64,000 nt of DNA from Malania oleifera (taxonomy: Eukaryota; Streptophyta; Magnoliopsida; Santalales; Ximeniaceae): NCBI RefSeq assembly GCF_029873635.1, contig NC_080420.1, forward strand, positions 122,892,719-122,956,718. Reading direction: 5' to 3'. The notes beneath the pieces were generated by a model that saw only the letters and a program-made list of their open reading frames with translations, was not told the DNA's origin and searched no databases. Below are positions 1 to 13,024 of the stretch, in pieces. The translations under genes and the position numbers were made by a program. Positions within the stretch are counted from its first letter, which is position 1. Each line of letters begins with the position of its first letter.

Positions 1-2369
1 TGACGTGGTGGTAAATTGGGCTAGGCCGAGAAATGTGTAGGAAGTCAGGAGTTTCTTAGGACTGGTAGGTTATTACTGACGTTTTGTTAAGGGGTTTTCA
101 GCTTTGTCAGGTCCTCTCACGTGGTTGACTAGGAAAAAGGCCAGATTTGTGTGGGATGAAGAATGTGAACAGAGCTTCCAAGAATTAAAGCAGCGGCTCG
201 TCACTGCACTAGTTCTGACGATTCCATTGGGAGGCGATAGTTATGTTATCTACAGTGATGCGTCCTTGAAAGGGCTCGGTTGTGTGCTGATGTAGTAGGG
301 TAGGGTGGTGGTGTATGTGTCCAAACAGCTGAAAGAATATGAAAAGAACTACCCTACTCACGATCTAGAATTGGCTGCGGTTGTACATGCAGTGAAGATC
401 TGGAGGCATTACCTTTATGGTGAGAGGTGTGAGATATTGTCTGATCATAAGAGCCTAAAATACATCTTTACACAGAAAGAGCTGAATATGCGGCAGAGGA
501 GGTGGTTGGAACTCATTAAGGATTACGACTGCACCATCAGTTACCACTCAGGTAAAGCAAATGTGGTGGCTAATGCACTAAACCGTAAATCAGGAGACAC
601 AGCACAGTTAGCAGCGATAGTTCAGCATTCGATTCAGATGGACTTAGAAAGACTCGGTGTGGAATTAGTGGAGGATGATCCTCAGGCGCTTATTGCCAGT
701 TTGGTTGTACATCCCACATTGTATGAGAAAATTAAAGCTGCTCAGAGAGATGATCCAGTGTTAGTGGAGGTGTTTGCCAGAGTACAGGATGGCCAGGGGG
801 AGGAGTTCAGTATTTTTAATGATGGTACTTTGAGATTTCGCACCAGATTGTGTGTGCCTGCAGATGATAGCATTAGGAGGACGATTCTGGAGGAGGCACA
901 CAGGTCCCTATACACTGTTCATCCTGGCAGTACGAAAATGTATAGGGATTTGAAAGATTCTTTCTGGTGGAGTGGCATGAAGAGGGAGATAGCGGAGTTT
1001 GTGTGGCAGTGTTTGACATGCCAGCAGGTTAAAGTTGAGCACTAGAGGCCGGCTGATCAGTTGCAGCCACTTTTCATTCCTGAGTAGAAGTGGGACCACG
1101 TATCCATGGATTTTTTTACTAGGCTACCGCCGGCATTGCATGGACAGAATGCTATATGGGTGATAGTTGATAGATTAACGAAGACAATGCATTTTCTGCC
1201 TATTAAGGTCAGCTACCCTATGAACAGGTTAGCAGAGATTTACATACAGGAGATTGTTCGATCCCATTGAGTGACGGTATCCATAGTCTCGGACCGTGAT
1301 CCACGTTTTATATCACGGTTCTAGAGGAGTTTACAGGAGGCACTAGGGACTCAGCTAGCATTCAGTACAGCTTTTCACCCTCAGACTGATGGTCAGACTG
1401 AGAGAACCATCCAGGTATTGGAAGATATGCTTTGTGCCTGTGTGCTAGACTTTGGGAGTAGCTGGATTCAATTTTTGCCTCTAGTAGAATTTGCTTATAA
1501 TAACAGTTATCAGGCTACCATCGGCATGGCACCCTATGAGGCATTGTATGGTAGGAGATGTCGATCTCCTCTTTTCTGGGATGAAGTTGGCGAAAGGCGA
1601 GTTTTGGGTCCAGAGATAATTCAGCAAGCATGTGATAAAGTCTAACTTATTCGAGATAGGATCAGTGCAGCACAGAGTCGGCAGAAAAGTTATGCAGATA
1701 CTCGCCGCCAGGAACTGGAATTTGAAGTGGGTGACCATGTGTTTCTGAGAATAAATCCACTGAAGGGGATTTTGAGATTTGGGAAGAAGGGTAAGTTGAG
1801 CCCTAGGTTTATTGGCCCATTTGAAATACTTGAGAAAATTGGGTCAGTAGCCTATCGGCTGGATCTACCGCCATCTTTATTTCGAGTTCATGACATATTT
1901 CATGTTTCTATGTTGAGGAAATATGTCCCAGATCCTTCCCATATCATCAGCCATGCAGAATTGGAAGTCAGTAAGACTTTAGCATATGAAGAAGCTCCAA
2001 TGCAGATACTAGATAGAAACCACGCGATTGAAGAATCCTCATGGGAGCTTGAAGATGAAATCAGACGGAAATATCCCTATTTATTTGATGGAATATAGTA
2101 TTGATGTATATGCTAAGATGATAATTTTATTTTGTTGAGTCTAGTGTATTTGTAATGTAGAGTATAGGTTAGGTAGTATTTTGGTTTTGGGAGAAATTTT
2201 CTTTCATAGTTGTAATCTCCCAGAACTACCCATGTAACCATGGTATTCCTCCGCCATAAGTGAAGGCAGGTAATAAAATGAGTAGACCCTTTTCTTTATG
2301 GAATGATGGAAGTATAAATAGAGATTCATATAGTAAATTTCGAGGATAAAATATATAAGGAAGGGAGAA
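1..2369 (+). mobile_element. Ty3/gypsy Tekay-type pol remnant (3' half)
   Basis: Fossil of a chromovirus-like Ty3/gypsy polyprotein, present from the end of reverse transcriptase onward; the 5' part lies outside the window. Domains in order: RT tail and connection (about 104-295), RNase H (about 305-600, with the KAVHAL-type region and the '[12 protein letters not shown]' motif), integrase zinc-binding region (about 890-1030, ending in a CxxC pair), integrase core (about 1080-1645, with the 'AYNNSYQ' and 'YEALYGRRCRSPL' motifs), and the GPF/chromodomain-like tail (1727-2098, 'KLSPRFIGPFEILE' and 'VFHVSMLRKYV' type motifs). A non-coding stretch follows to a purine-rich polypurine tract at about 2357-2369, directly before an LTR start. 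The copy is broken, with several breaks, and cannot be active. Lineage assignment to Tekay/Del is from motif recognition only. Confidence 0.9.
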
Positions 2370-2540
2370 TGTAGTGACCTGAAAAATAATAGTATTTAAA
2401 TAATAAGAAAGAGAGAAATAGAAACAGAAACAGAAGGAAACCGTAAACTTTGTCGACGAACGGGGAGCGTTTGTCGATGACATTGCATTTTGGAGAATAT
2501 AATAAATTCAAGGAATTGCCAGGAGAAATTCGAGGGTCGG
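2370..2540 (+). repeat. Truncated 3' LTR, family A
   Basis: Starts TGTAGTGACC right after the polypurine tract and resembles the starts of the full LTRs at 37260 and 46753, including the purine-rich lead-in and a TCGTCGACGA-type block. Only about the first 170 bp is recognisable; the rest of the roughly 2-kb LTR is missing. It is the 3' LTR of the pol remnant on its left. Confidence 0.7.
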
Positions 2541-3079
2541 ACCCTCATTTAGTGTAGTATCATGTATGTTTTAATTGATACAGAGAAAGATTAGGTTACT
2601 ATATTCACACTTGAGACCAATCCACGGATTCAGGGCATGACAAACATATTGTATCGTACTAAATTTCTGTATACATATAAAACATCTGCTATATCTGTAT
2701 ATTACTAAAATTATGCTCTGGATGGATAACTGCATAATATGAACTCTTCTAGAGCCCTTTATTACATTTGTAGAACCAAATATTGTATTAACATTAATTT
2801 CAGCTAATGTTAATTACAATAAATATTTTTTAACATGAAGAATTGTGTGAGTTGTGCCATTGTCCACCAAACATATGTCATTCTCCATTTTATCAAATTT
2901 ATTTTGTATGATATAGTACATGAAAAATAAAATTTAAGAATTAAGAAAGATAACAAAATATTACCAAGCACATTATATATAAATTTTTTTAAAATTACAT
3001 AAATTAATTTTTTTCAAAATAACATAAACATGAAGATAATTCAATAGTAGACATTTCCATCCCCAATCAAATGATCAAT
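2541..3079. other. AT-rich intergenic stretch, nothing recognised
   Basis: No coding potential, RNA gene or clear repeat boundary was seen between the truncated LTR and the copia-like remnant. Confidence 0.5.
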
Positions 3080-4060
3080 TTTGTCATTAGGATCCTAAAA
3101 AAAAAAATCAGAAAATATCAAAATCAACATTCAAAGGAGACTCATATTTAGCATCAATGGGTTTAGACAAATTCACTTCAGCATTTTTCCGTTTTCCTTC
3201 TAACGATGCCTTGTAAAGATCAACTAGGTGTTTAGGAGTGCGATATATTCGAGACCAATAACCTTTTGTTCCACACCTATAGCAAATATTGTCATTATTT
3301 TGTACTTTGTTATTTTGTTCAGGACTTTCTTTATTCTTTACCCATTTCTTTGAGTATTTTCAACACCTTTGCTTTCAAACTTTGAATGATGATCATCACG
3401 GGTTCAACAATTTTTTCTACCATGACCCCTTTTACCACCAGGACCTCATCCATGACTTTGAGAAAAAGTTACATTTATTTTAGGGAATGGTGTTGAGCCA
3501 ATAGGACGAGATTGATGATTTTTTAACAAAAAACTCATTATTTTGTCCAGCCACCAGTATACAAGAAATTAGCTTATAATATTTTGTAAATCTACGCTCT
3601 CGATATTGCTGCTGCAGAAGCACATTCGAGACATGAAAAGTCGAATATGTTTTTTCTAACATATCATCATCAGTAATTTTTTCTCCACATAACTTCAATT
3701 GAGAACTAATTTCAAACAAAGCAGAATTATATTCATTTACAGTTTTAAAATCTTGCAGTCGCAGTGTATCCAATCATATCGAGTTTTTAGAAGAATTACC
3801 GTTTTTAATGTTCATATCTCTCCTTCAAGTTGTTCTAAAGGACTAATGTGTCCTTAATAGTAAGGTACTCAATTTTCAATTCTTCGTGTAAATGGTGTTA
3901 AAGGAAAATCATTGTCTTTGCACGATCTTGCAGGGATGCTTGATTTCTTTCTTCAATTGTACTACAAAGATTCATAACATTAAGGTGAATCTCAGCATCA
4001 AGTACCTATGGTAGATAATTTTTTCCAGAAATATCAAAGGCAACGAATTCAAGTTTTGTG
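3080..4060 (-). mobile_element. Copia-like gag remnant with zinc-knuckle region
   Basis: Minus-strand translations show pieces of the plant family of copia-type gag (UBN2-like) proteins. The best preserved block is at 3773-3480 ('RLQDFKTVNEYNSALF' and 'LLQQQYRERRFTKY' are typical). A CCHC-like knuckle sits at about 3270-3300 and N-terminal blocks lie up to about 4060. No protease, integrase or RT was seen beside it, so it is a gag-only fossil. It is broken in several places. Identification is from recognition of the family, not from a search. Confidence 0.65.
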
Positions 4061-4640
4061 AGATTTGATATCATAAAGTCACTTTGAAAAACAAATAAAA
4101 ATTCAAACTTAGGTAAATATTAAAATAAAAATGTTATTCTCATATATATTTCAACATAAAAACATTTAAGGACACATATTTAAGATAAGAGATATAGCTA
4201 ACACATAAATATAGTTTGACAAAAAAAATTAAAGTTATATAGATAACATATGTTAAAAATAAAAAATAAAAAATAGGATACTTACCTTGAAATAATACTA
4301 ACGAAACTTAAAAGATTTTATTATACTATTAGAAATTTTATTGTACTGATAAAATATTGTAAATGAAATAAAGAGAAAATTATGAAAAAATTAAAGTAAA
4401 TAAATTTGAAACTATATAAATTCAGCTAGTTCTTCAGGAATCAAATATTGCTAATCATTTTTTTTATCTGGGTTGTAAAACATATCTTTATATAAGTAAA
4501 GATTATATTCTCTAAAGTCAATTCCATAATGAACTAGCACAATACTTATCCACATGCATAACATACACGTTTAGAATAATTTTAAATTTATTTAAAATTT
4601 TAAAATTTTAAAATTATCACAATTTTCTAGCATTTTTATT
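4061..4640. other. AT-rich upstream region of the ABC gene
   Basis: Very AT-rich DNA with short homopolymer and ATTTTAAA-type runs. It must contain the promoter of the gene starting at 4711, but I see no convincing TATA box or other site. The 5' UTR probably begins near 4640, where base composition turns more balanced. Confidence 0.4.
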
Positions 4641-4710
4641 AGTCTTGAGCGAAAGAAAAAGCGACCGCTTCTTATCTCCTAACGGACATTCAACATTTCT
4701 CTGCGTTACA

Positions 4711-7700
4711 ATGGCTGAGAGGGAGAATTCTCAGCCGGCAGTGGAGATCAATAGGCTCCGTTTCACCTACCCGGGAATCGACGGCCATCCTCCCCCTGGG
4801 TCCACCCCTTTGATCGACGAATTTTCTCTCACCCTCAACTCCGGCGATCGTTGCCTCCTCGTCGGGTCTAATGGCGCCGGTAATGCTTCAATCCAAAACT
4901 CTGACCCTTTTACTCTATATCCTAGCCTCCGTTTGGGTGTCGAGAAAATGAATATGAAAGATCAGAAATTAAGTTTGTTTCTATTATCTTCATTTTTTCA
5001 TTTTCTCATCAACCAAACGGATGTGACTGATACCTACCCAATTTTAATTTGTATGTTTTTTTTTTTGGTTTTGATTGCAATTGAATTGGTAAACCTTAAC
5101 TTGAGTTGGGAAGATAATGAATCCAAAGAGAGGAAATTCTGTTTCTCTGGTTATCAACATTTTCCCAGCAACCAAACGGGTGGAACTGAAACCTACCCGT
5201 ATGGTATTTTGATGAGAAAATGCACTTTTAATGGTGTTTTTTTGTTCTTTGATTGCAATTGAATAGGGAAAACCACAATTTTGAAGATATTGGGAGGGAA
5301 GCACATGGTCGAACCTCAAATGGTTCGGGTACTTGGAAGATCGGCTTTTCATGACACCGGTTTGACGTCGTCTGGTGACCTCTGCTATCTCGGAGGAGAG
5401 GTTTGCCTTTGTTTTCACATTTTATTTTTTTTTGAAAAAATTGTTAATTTTATGAATTGAATTTTATTTTATTTTATCTATGAGTAGTACTAAGATTTGC
5501 ATCTTATGATCTTAATTTCCTGAATTGGCTATTTATAAATTATAATAATTGTTGAAAAAAAAGTGATTCATTTTCCCCTGGAGCTGGATTTTCTAAATTG
5601 CTGAACCCTAAGTTGATTTTGGAACATAAATTTTTTTTTCTTCATTTTCATGACTATTCAACAAATCTCAATAGTGGTAGTCTCTTTGTGAATAATTGCA
5701 GCTGAAATTATTCTGGAACTTTTAATGGAATCAATGGCTTTGATCTTAGTAGCCATAAAAAACTGGGCCTTTTTCATTTTCTTATTTTCCTTTCTAATGC
5801 CTAAAATGGAAATTCTTTTGCAGTGGAGGCGTGAAGTTGCATTTGCTGGATTTGAGGTTCCAATACAAATGGACATTTCTGCTGAGAAAATGATATTTGG
5901 GGTATTTGGTATAGATCCTCAGAGGAGAGCTGAACTAATTAAGGTAAGAATGAATTGTCTGGCAGTATAGCAAGCCAAGCTGGGCTTTACCATGTTCAAG
6001 GTTCTTCTTTATATTTTTAACTGACCTCAAGCTGAGTTTGAATAAACTGGTTCAAGCGTGTTCATTAAAGTATTATTCAAGTTTGAGACGAGCCAAAATT
6101 TTACCATATTGAAGCTCATTGATCAAGCTAGGCTTTAAACTAAGCTCAACTCAAACTTGGAATAACTTGTTCATCAAAGTATTGATCTGGTTTGCTACTA
6201 AGCATTCATTAGTTGTAACTTAAAGACGAGCTTATTTGATAAAAAATTATTATAAAATGGATATATATATATAAACATAACATAAACATAGAGTGGTGTT
6301 GTGTTGTTGCTGTATTTACAAGCAATAGCAACTTCTGCAGAATAAGTTTGCACTCTTACCTTTTAGTTCTTGCTAATTGATGTAAAGATTGGGTTAGGTT
6401 TGATGAATCGAGAACTTGGGAAATAGGGAAAGAGTGAAAGATTGAAAGGGAGTGAGACCAAGTGGGCTCCAAATTGACATCTTTATTGCCATTCCCATTT
6501 GGGCCTTTGAATGATCTCACCAATGAGCTTCCAAAGGGGCCTAAGATGTGCCTACGAACAAGTTCAAAACGAGCTTTAGAATGGACTACTCACAAGCCTA
6601 AATGAATGGAGCTCAACCTTTTTAGACTTAAAAACATGCTCGAGAATGGCTCATTTATGCAAATGAGCGAGCCCAAATGAGTTCCTACCAAATATCAAGT
6701 CAAATTACCAAGTTGTTCACAAACGGTTGGCTTGTTTTCAGCCGTATATCTCGTCTAGGAAATTTTATTGCTGGAGGATGATTATGTTTTGTTTTCATCT
6801 ATATTCCTGTATGGTAAATACCCATTTCATATACTGAGGGAAGAGGTAAGATAATTTATTAATAATCATACATATAATACAGTGTTTAACTTTAACTTCT
6901 TAAGATGTAATTTGTTTTCTGTTAGTGAAGGTATTAGATATTGATCTATCATGGAGAATGCACAAGGTGTCAGATGGTCAAAGAAGAAGAGTGCAGATAT
7001 GTATGGGTCTTCTCAAGCCATTCAAGGTATTCGGTCTCTTCCATCAAATCTACTATGTTGGGGCTTTTTGATTGTGGGCTTGCTATATACGGACAAGCAC
7101 CAATTTGGTCCAAAAGCTTAATTTTATGTGTTGTGAGACCCAGCCATTTATGCAAGCTTCTTTTATTTTTTCATTTCCTTCAAATAAGGGATTACTCTTC
7201 TGCATCTCCTGACTACTCATATCAGATACTCCCAATGAAATCTGGGTTTTTTCTTGCTACAATTTGTCCCTTTTGAAATGCATTCTGTTATTTCAGTTGT
7301 TGAGTTCATTCCTGAGATATATGTTTCATAAGCTGCTAATGGGGCTCGTTGGTCTTTTAGGTTCTTCTTCTTGACGAGATAACAGTTGACCTCGATGTGC
7401 TTGCTAGATCAGATCTTCTGAGGTTTCTTAGGAAGGAATGTGAAGAACGAGGGGCCACTATTATCTATGCAACACATATATTTGATGGCCTTGAGGATTG
7501 GCCTTCACATATTGTAGGTCTTGAATCCCTTCCCATGTTAACTTATTTATCGAAATTTCAGATGGTTTTCCTAATGCCGGTATTAACACGGCTGATATGT
7601 TATTTTCAGGTTTATGTGGCTCAGGGAAAGTTGCAATTGGCAATGCCAATGGATAAAGTTAAGAAGATCAGTAATTTGTCACTTATGGTTAGTTCCCCCT

Positions 7701-8187
7701 GCCCATTCCCTTGTAGCCCTAACTCCGAGTATAGATCCTCTGCTGTTCACATCAAGTGTTCTATGCAATTGACATGGACCTAATTAGATGATAAACCAAT
7801 ATGAATACAAGATCTGGGTATCTCACAACTTGATTTTTACAACCCTTGTTGCTTTTTATTTTATGAAATTTATGTCAAAATAATTTTATGATATGCTTAT
7901 TACTACTTCATGTATTGTTTATGTTTCGTTGGGATTTTTTAATGTAGAGAACAGTAGAGAGTTGGCTGAGGAAAGAAAGAGATGAAGAAAGGAAACGAAG
8001 AAAAGAAAGAAAGGCAAGTGGTCTTCCAGAATTTGATGAAACCATTGATGGCAGCCGCGTGATTGGTGATCCGGCCCGTGCTGCTGTTCGTGCAATGAAC
8101 AACGGGTGGGCGGCAGGAAGACTGCACTCCACTGTTGCAGGCGAAGAGAATTTTTCCTTCAGCTCAAACAGAGTTTTGCGGCAGTAG
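4711..8187 (+). CDS. ABCI19: ABC transporter I family member 19-like soluble ABC ATPase
   Basis: Seven exons join in phase: 4711-4879, 5267-5400, 5824-5943, 6931-7026, 7361-7513, 7610-7687, 7948-8187 (stop TAG), giving 329 aa. It is a single nucleotide-binding domain without membrane segments. Walker A (GSNGAGKT, about residues 52-59) is split by intron 1. The signature is degenerate (VSDGQ, about 153-157). Walker B reads VLLLDE (about 174-179) and the H-loop His is in YATH (about 212). The tail after about residue 250 is basic and charged ([14 protein letters not shown]), then has a conserved [17 protein letters not shown] block. This matches plant ABCI19/20/21, soluble ABC proteins reported to form an ER-associated complex linked to cytokinin response in seedlings; the ABCI19 type is closest. 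The ATG at 4711 is chosen because the domain begins directly after it and no upstream in-frame ATG exists. All introns are GT-AG. It looks intact. Confidence 0.93.
5970..6765. repeat. Possible transposon-derived sequence in intron 3 of the ABC gene
   Basis: The long intron 3 (5944-6930) carries repeated GCTCAA/AAGCTC/GAGC-type words. Its ends share an inverted AAGCCAA word (about 5972 and its complement near 6730), as in non-autonomous plant DNA transposons. I could not find a convincing target-site duplication, so boundaries and family are uncertain. Confidence 0.3.
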
Positions 8188-8440
8188 ATAGATTCAATTC
8201 AATTAAAAAGTATCTACAATATCTTGAGATTCAACATGATACAAAATCTGCGTTGTTCTCGGTAATAAGAACATGGCCAATTTGATGAGCATTGTTCTCT
8301 TACGTTGCTTGGCCTTGTGACTAGAATGGCCAAAACAAGACTAAAATGCACTTTGGTCACTGAATTTTCAAGATTTCTCATCTTGGTCACTATATTTTTT
8401 CCCCGTAAATGATTGCTGTACATTTTAAAGTGTTTCAGTC
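8188..8440 (+). other. Probable 3' UTR of the ABC gene
   Basis: Non-coding sequence directly after the stop codon. The length is a guess; no single convincing poly(A) signal stands out. Confidence 0.35.
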
Positions 8441-10900
8441 CAATAACCGTATGAGGTTTGCTATGAGTAGCAGCAATTTAAAATGCACAAAGCTACATCA
8501 GGAGAAAATAAATCTGTGACAAAGAAAGAAATTTTGAAAAATTGTGGCCAAAAATGCCTCTCAATCAATTTAGTCAAATGAGATAATCTTCCCACCAGTT
8601 TCTGGCTTTGTGTATCATAATTGTTGTATGGTTTTATTGTGTTGCTACCTTGATCCTAGAAGAATGTATTTTTAACCCGAAACCTCAGAACTCATATATT
8701 ATTTATCATTATTGCCCCTTTAGATAATAATCATATGCATTTGCTGCTTTGGTACCTCAAAACTTTGAAAGTTGTAATATTTCCCTTGGGGTGAATTATA
8801 TTTGCTCCTTATTTTCTTTTGGCTTTACAAATTTTGTACCGAAAGATGTGGGTAAATTTTAGGTATCTGGTACAATGACCAAAACTTATATATGACATCT
8901 ATCATCTCTCCCTGTTTTCAATTCAACAAGAAGTTAGAGCAGATTGTCCTTCCATCGAACAATGAATGTGGGAGAGAGCTGAAGTTGCAGAGAAGAGTAG
9001 ATGGCTCGAAGGAAGGAAAGGTTGCTAGGCAGCTAACAGCGTCAGTGATTTTTGTGTGGACAAAACGATTGTGTTTTGTTACTAGGATGGATATCTTGTA
9101 TCCGCCCTGTTAATCTTCCAAGGCCCATTTAAGAGGATAACTATTTTATTTGAATCACAACCATTTATTTGCTAGATGACGAACAGCTAACAGCTAAGAG
9201 TGCGAAGGATGATGGTCCTCTGCTTCCTATAGAGGAGAGGGTCCGCGTGGTCGAGTTTGAGAATAATCATTCTTTATTTATTTCATTTTGTGGGTTAATA
9301 AAAAGATTTATATTGTTATTTGTTGTATGTTAATAATCCATTTTCTTTGGAAAATATACTCACTCTCGACTATTATGAATGTTTTGAACTTTTAAAAGTA
9401 ACATTTTGAACCCTTTTTTGGTACAAAGCAATTGTTTCTTTGAAAAATATATACGATTTAGAACTAATAGGCTTGTTCTAATTACCCTTTATTAGTATTA
9501 AATATCGATTAGTTAAAGTTCAATTTGATTGTTTATATAAAAAATGAGTTATTACTTAAAAAAAAATTAATAATGCGAAAATTTTATAAATCCCCAATAG
9601 TGAATAACAAGTGATTATTATTTTTAAATTTGATTATATTAATAAATCTTCCTGTCCTATTCTACTACAAACGAAATAATACAAACTTTTGCAGCAATGA
9701 CTTTGTTTTAAATTATTGGTTTACTACACCTTGATATAAATTTCATTATATTTTTATTGTATTTAAAGAATACGTACTTGTTGCTCCATGTATTTGTTTT
9801 TTTTTTTGAATTTAGAACATGTGATAGTGATTTCTACATTTATTAGCATTGAATATATAAGCAACAAGATCTACTTGCCACATGTTTTACATTTAAAAGA
9901 CAAACACAATTGGTGTTTGAATAATTTTTGGTATATTGTATAATTTCTTCTCACTTGTGTAGATTTTGCAATTGGTGTTTTTTTTTTTTATCTTATGAAA
10001 AGAAATCGTTTCTTACTAGTTAACATTTTTCTCGTGTCTTTTGCAATCAAAATGATTTTTGGTTAGATGCTCAATTTTGAATACTTCTAATAAATTTCTT
10101 TTATCAAATTATATGTATTTTTTTTGACTTAAATTGGTTTGGTGCCCTAATAAGCTAGAAGGAACGTGACTCTCTCTTTAGACTACCTTAGAGCTTGATC
10201 TAGAGAATCCTAAAAAATCCCTTCAAAGCATCTCCTATCTTTAATAGCCATATAGTTAAATGTCATTCTTTATTTAGGGATTATAACCTTAATATGGAGG
10301 CTACAAGGTACAACCTGTTCTTACTCTCCATAACTCTCATTTAGCCTACTGATAGGGGTGACATAATGGGTTCACAGACTAGGTTTAGGTGAGTCATAAA
10401 CATGTGAGGATTAAATGAGTTTAGATTTTGGTTGATTCGTTTCTTAATGGATAAATAACCTATAAATCCAAATTTGTCTGTTTATTAAACGGATCATAAA
10501 TGAATATTAGTTAATTCACTTGGCGTAGACAATTACTTAATCGATTTACCTACATCATTAGAAATGATATTAAAGATCCCAAATACAAATCTTACCAAAT
10601 ACAAATCTTACTTATGTGAGTTAAAGTTTTTTTTCACTTTTTCTTTTAAACTTAAAATATACAAAATGAAAGTTCTAGCATGTAACTCTTTACGTTAATT
10701 CACTTAGCCTAGACAAAATAATATAGGTTAGATTCGACCGATGAATTTGAATATTTATTTTTGTATTTAATTAAATTTCATGTATTTAAAGCAAAATTTT
10801 AATACAAAAATTACACAGTTAACTAATAATAGACCTGGATTTTTATTAAAAAAATAATAAAAAATAAAATTCGAAAAAGCAAAGAAATTGTGTGGATGTT
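8441..10900. other. AT-rich intergenic region
   Basis: Mostly AT-rich with poly-T runs. The only coding-like patch is at about 8930-9045 and 9195-9270, open in one frame and reading like two short exons (RELKLQRRVDGSKEGK and DDGPLLPIEERVRVVEF). I do not recognise it, and the splice sites between the patches are poor. Otherwise I see nothing. Confidence 0.4.
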
Positions 10901-10957
10901 GATTGTGCAGCTCGGCCAAAACGTCTAAACGACGACGTTTGAACGTCCTCCGCGCTC

Positions 10958-10965
10958 TATAAATA
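10958..10965 (+). promoter_or_regulatory. TATA box of the ARF1 gene
   Basis: TATAAATA in a locally GC-richer context about 25-30 bp before a pyrimidine-rich leader (CCGTTCATTTCCTCC). This leader continues to a GTAAG splice donor at 11076. The two together fit a plant RNA polymerase II promoter driving the leader exon of ARF1. Confidence 0.7.
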
Positions 10966-10984
10966 CTCTTCGGGTTGGCTCCGT

Positions 10985-11075
10985 TCATTTCCTCCTGGTT
11001 TCGAAAGGGCAGCTTCTGAAGATCTGCCCTCGAGGTTCGCCCAATTTACGCATATACCCTCCGCTTCCCCATCGC
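10985..11075 (+). other. Predicted non-coding leader exon of ARF1
   Basis: Pyrimidine-rich sequence downstream of the TATA box, ending in a strong donor (C|GTAAG at 11076). The intron would run to the acceptor GCAG at 16538-16541, 7 bp before the start codon, making a leader intron of about 5.47 kb. This is inferred from sequence signals only; a full-length transcript would settle it. Confidence 0.55.
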
Positions 11076-12350
11076 GTAAGATCCTCCTCTTCTTTCGATC
11101 GTTCTTCCTTCGATCTATTTTTGCCCTAGATCTGGTTCTGGATTAGCTGCGGTTAAATTATTATTCTTCTTGATTATGTTTGTTCCTCTTTTAGTTTTTC
11201 TGAATCTCTTTCTGTCTTTGGAAAATGAAATCTCAGCTCAAATTATTGAGAACATGCATGCGAAGGTTTCAATTTTGATTTTTGATTTTCCGTTTTATTG
11301 TGATCGCCCTGATCTGCTTATCCGTTGTTTGATTTGTTGATTTGCATGAACAAATAAGAAAGGAAATTGTTTCTCGGGAAAAAAAATAGATGAAACCCAA
11401 ATTGTGTAAGGACCTTGCGTTTAAAGCTCCGATTTCGTCCTTTTTGTGAACATTTTTTTTTTCTATTTTATTCGTAGCAAATAAACTTGCGTTAGGGTCG
11501 GTGTTCATGTTAATTGTCACGCTGATCTGCAATTTCAAGAAATTTCAACTCTATGTTATGCGGATATGGTAGATTTATGTTTTGTTGGAAACTAGGTTAA
11601 AATTTTCCTTATATTTCTTTCGCCTATCATGTTTGATGGCAAACATCCATCTCCCGCATGTTGGTGGCCGTGAGCTGTGTAATTGTTTGAATGAGAAAAA
11701 AAAAATTGATAATGATTATTCGAGTTCCTGGGGGGTGGGGGAAGGTTTATATCTTAGATCATCTATGATTTGGTATGTGAGAAAGCACAAAAGCCCCTTA
11801 CCAGAATCTGATATTTCTAAGTAAATGACTTATGTGAAGTTCCCTATATTTAGTTCGTCTTAGTTAATACATCATGTGAATTGATGGGGAAAGCACAGTT
11901 TTATGTGGGGACTTACCATTTTCATAGACATGGTGTGTTTTTATTACAAGAATACAGTGAAAAGGATGTAGCAAACTTTACCTAAATTGTTCCTAACATC
12001 TACTTGGCTTAATAAAGGTGGGCTTTTGTAGCTTATAATATAAGAGTTCAAAAAATTTTCCTTTCATTTTCTTTGGTTCTCTTGGCAAAAGAATGGAAGG
12101 TTGGTTTAGTATTAATTTGTTCTATCAGATTTTTTTTTTTTTTTTGGCATTTAAAATTGTTTTCTTTCGAGTATTTTCTAGATAAAAAATTCAGTTATTT
12201 GTGTGGAACTTCTCTTTTTCCATATCATGTATCAATCAATGATCACAGTCATATGTTATCTTTCTTTGCAAATGGATTTTAAAATTGCGTTATTGCTTAA
12301 TAAATCTTATGCTTCCTGGATGCTTCATTGACAAATACCACTAGAAAAAC

Positions 12351-13024
12351 TAATGTGGTTTGTTGGTATGATCATGATTGAAAAAGTATTGGAAACCAAC
12401 ATCGTTGTAATGGTGATCAAAATTGGTGGAGAGCATGCATCCATTTTTTTTGGGTGCATTTGTTTCTTGTTTGGTTCAACAAATTTTCTCCATGCTAAAT
12501 TTTTGAGAAATGTCATGTTACTTAAATTTGATTCAACTCAACTTCGCTAGAAATCGTTAAGAACCATATATCAAGCCGAACTGTAATAAAATATTTGCAT
12601 CTGCCCAATTGATTTAAATAGGGTATGATCAAGATTGGATGCAAGACTGTTAGATTTTAAAAATAGCTGGCCTGAAGTCCAATAAATCTAAACATAATTG
12701 AAGTTTTAGGTTGTTGAGCCGTATGTAAATCTATTTTACCAGCTTTTTGCCTTTTTGGGAAGACAGCTAGATTAAAAATGATATAGTATTTTTCATGGAT
12801 TTAAACTAAGAATATACCTTGCCTGTTAAAAAAATCATATCCCTTAAGTCCATTACTATAACTAGTGTTTGGTGCTCCCGTTTTAACATTCTAACGTATT
12901 TCCGTATAAATTTTAAACTTCAATTTAAAAATTTAGTATACCGTACATATTTTTTCTACATCTTCCACTAATTTGAGCTGCTTTTTACACTAAATGTTAG
13001 AAGCATGTAAACATCCACTTTGTT
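12351..13024. other. Unassigned spacer between the two leader copies
   Basis: AT-rich intron sequence between copy A and copy B. No gene, RNA or repeat boundary was recognised. Confidence 0.4.

Larger units (their letters stand above)
10950..12350 (+). repeat. ARF1 promoter/leader duplication, copy A (intact signals)
   Basis: Blocks of this stretch recur in order at 13025-16490. Shared landmarks include AAAGGGCAGCTT (11006 and 13078), TTTGCCCTAGATCTGG (about 11120 and 13182), AATAAGAAAGGAAATTGTTT (about 11351 and 14528), CACAAAAGCCCCTTA (about 11786 and 15468) and a CTTAAT/CTTATGC block (about 12297 and 16436). Copy A keeps both a canonical TATA box and the GTAAG donor. Confidence 0.8.

Noticed and set aside
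4645-4710. Upstream extension of the ABC gene start
   Set aside because: The frame is open but begins at a TTG; the first ATG in frame is at 4711, with the domain directly following.
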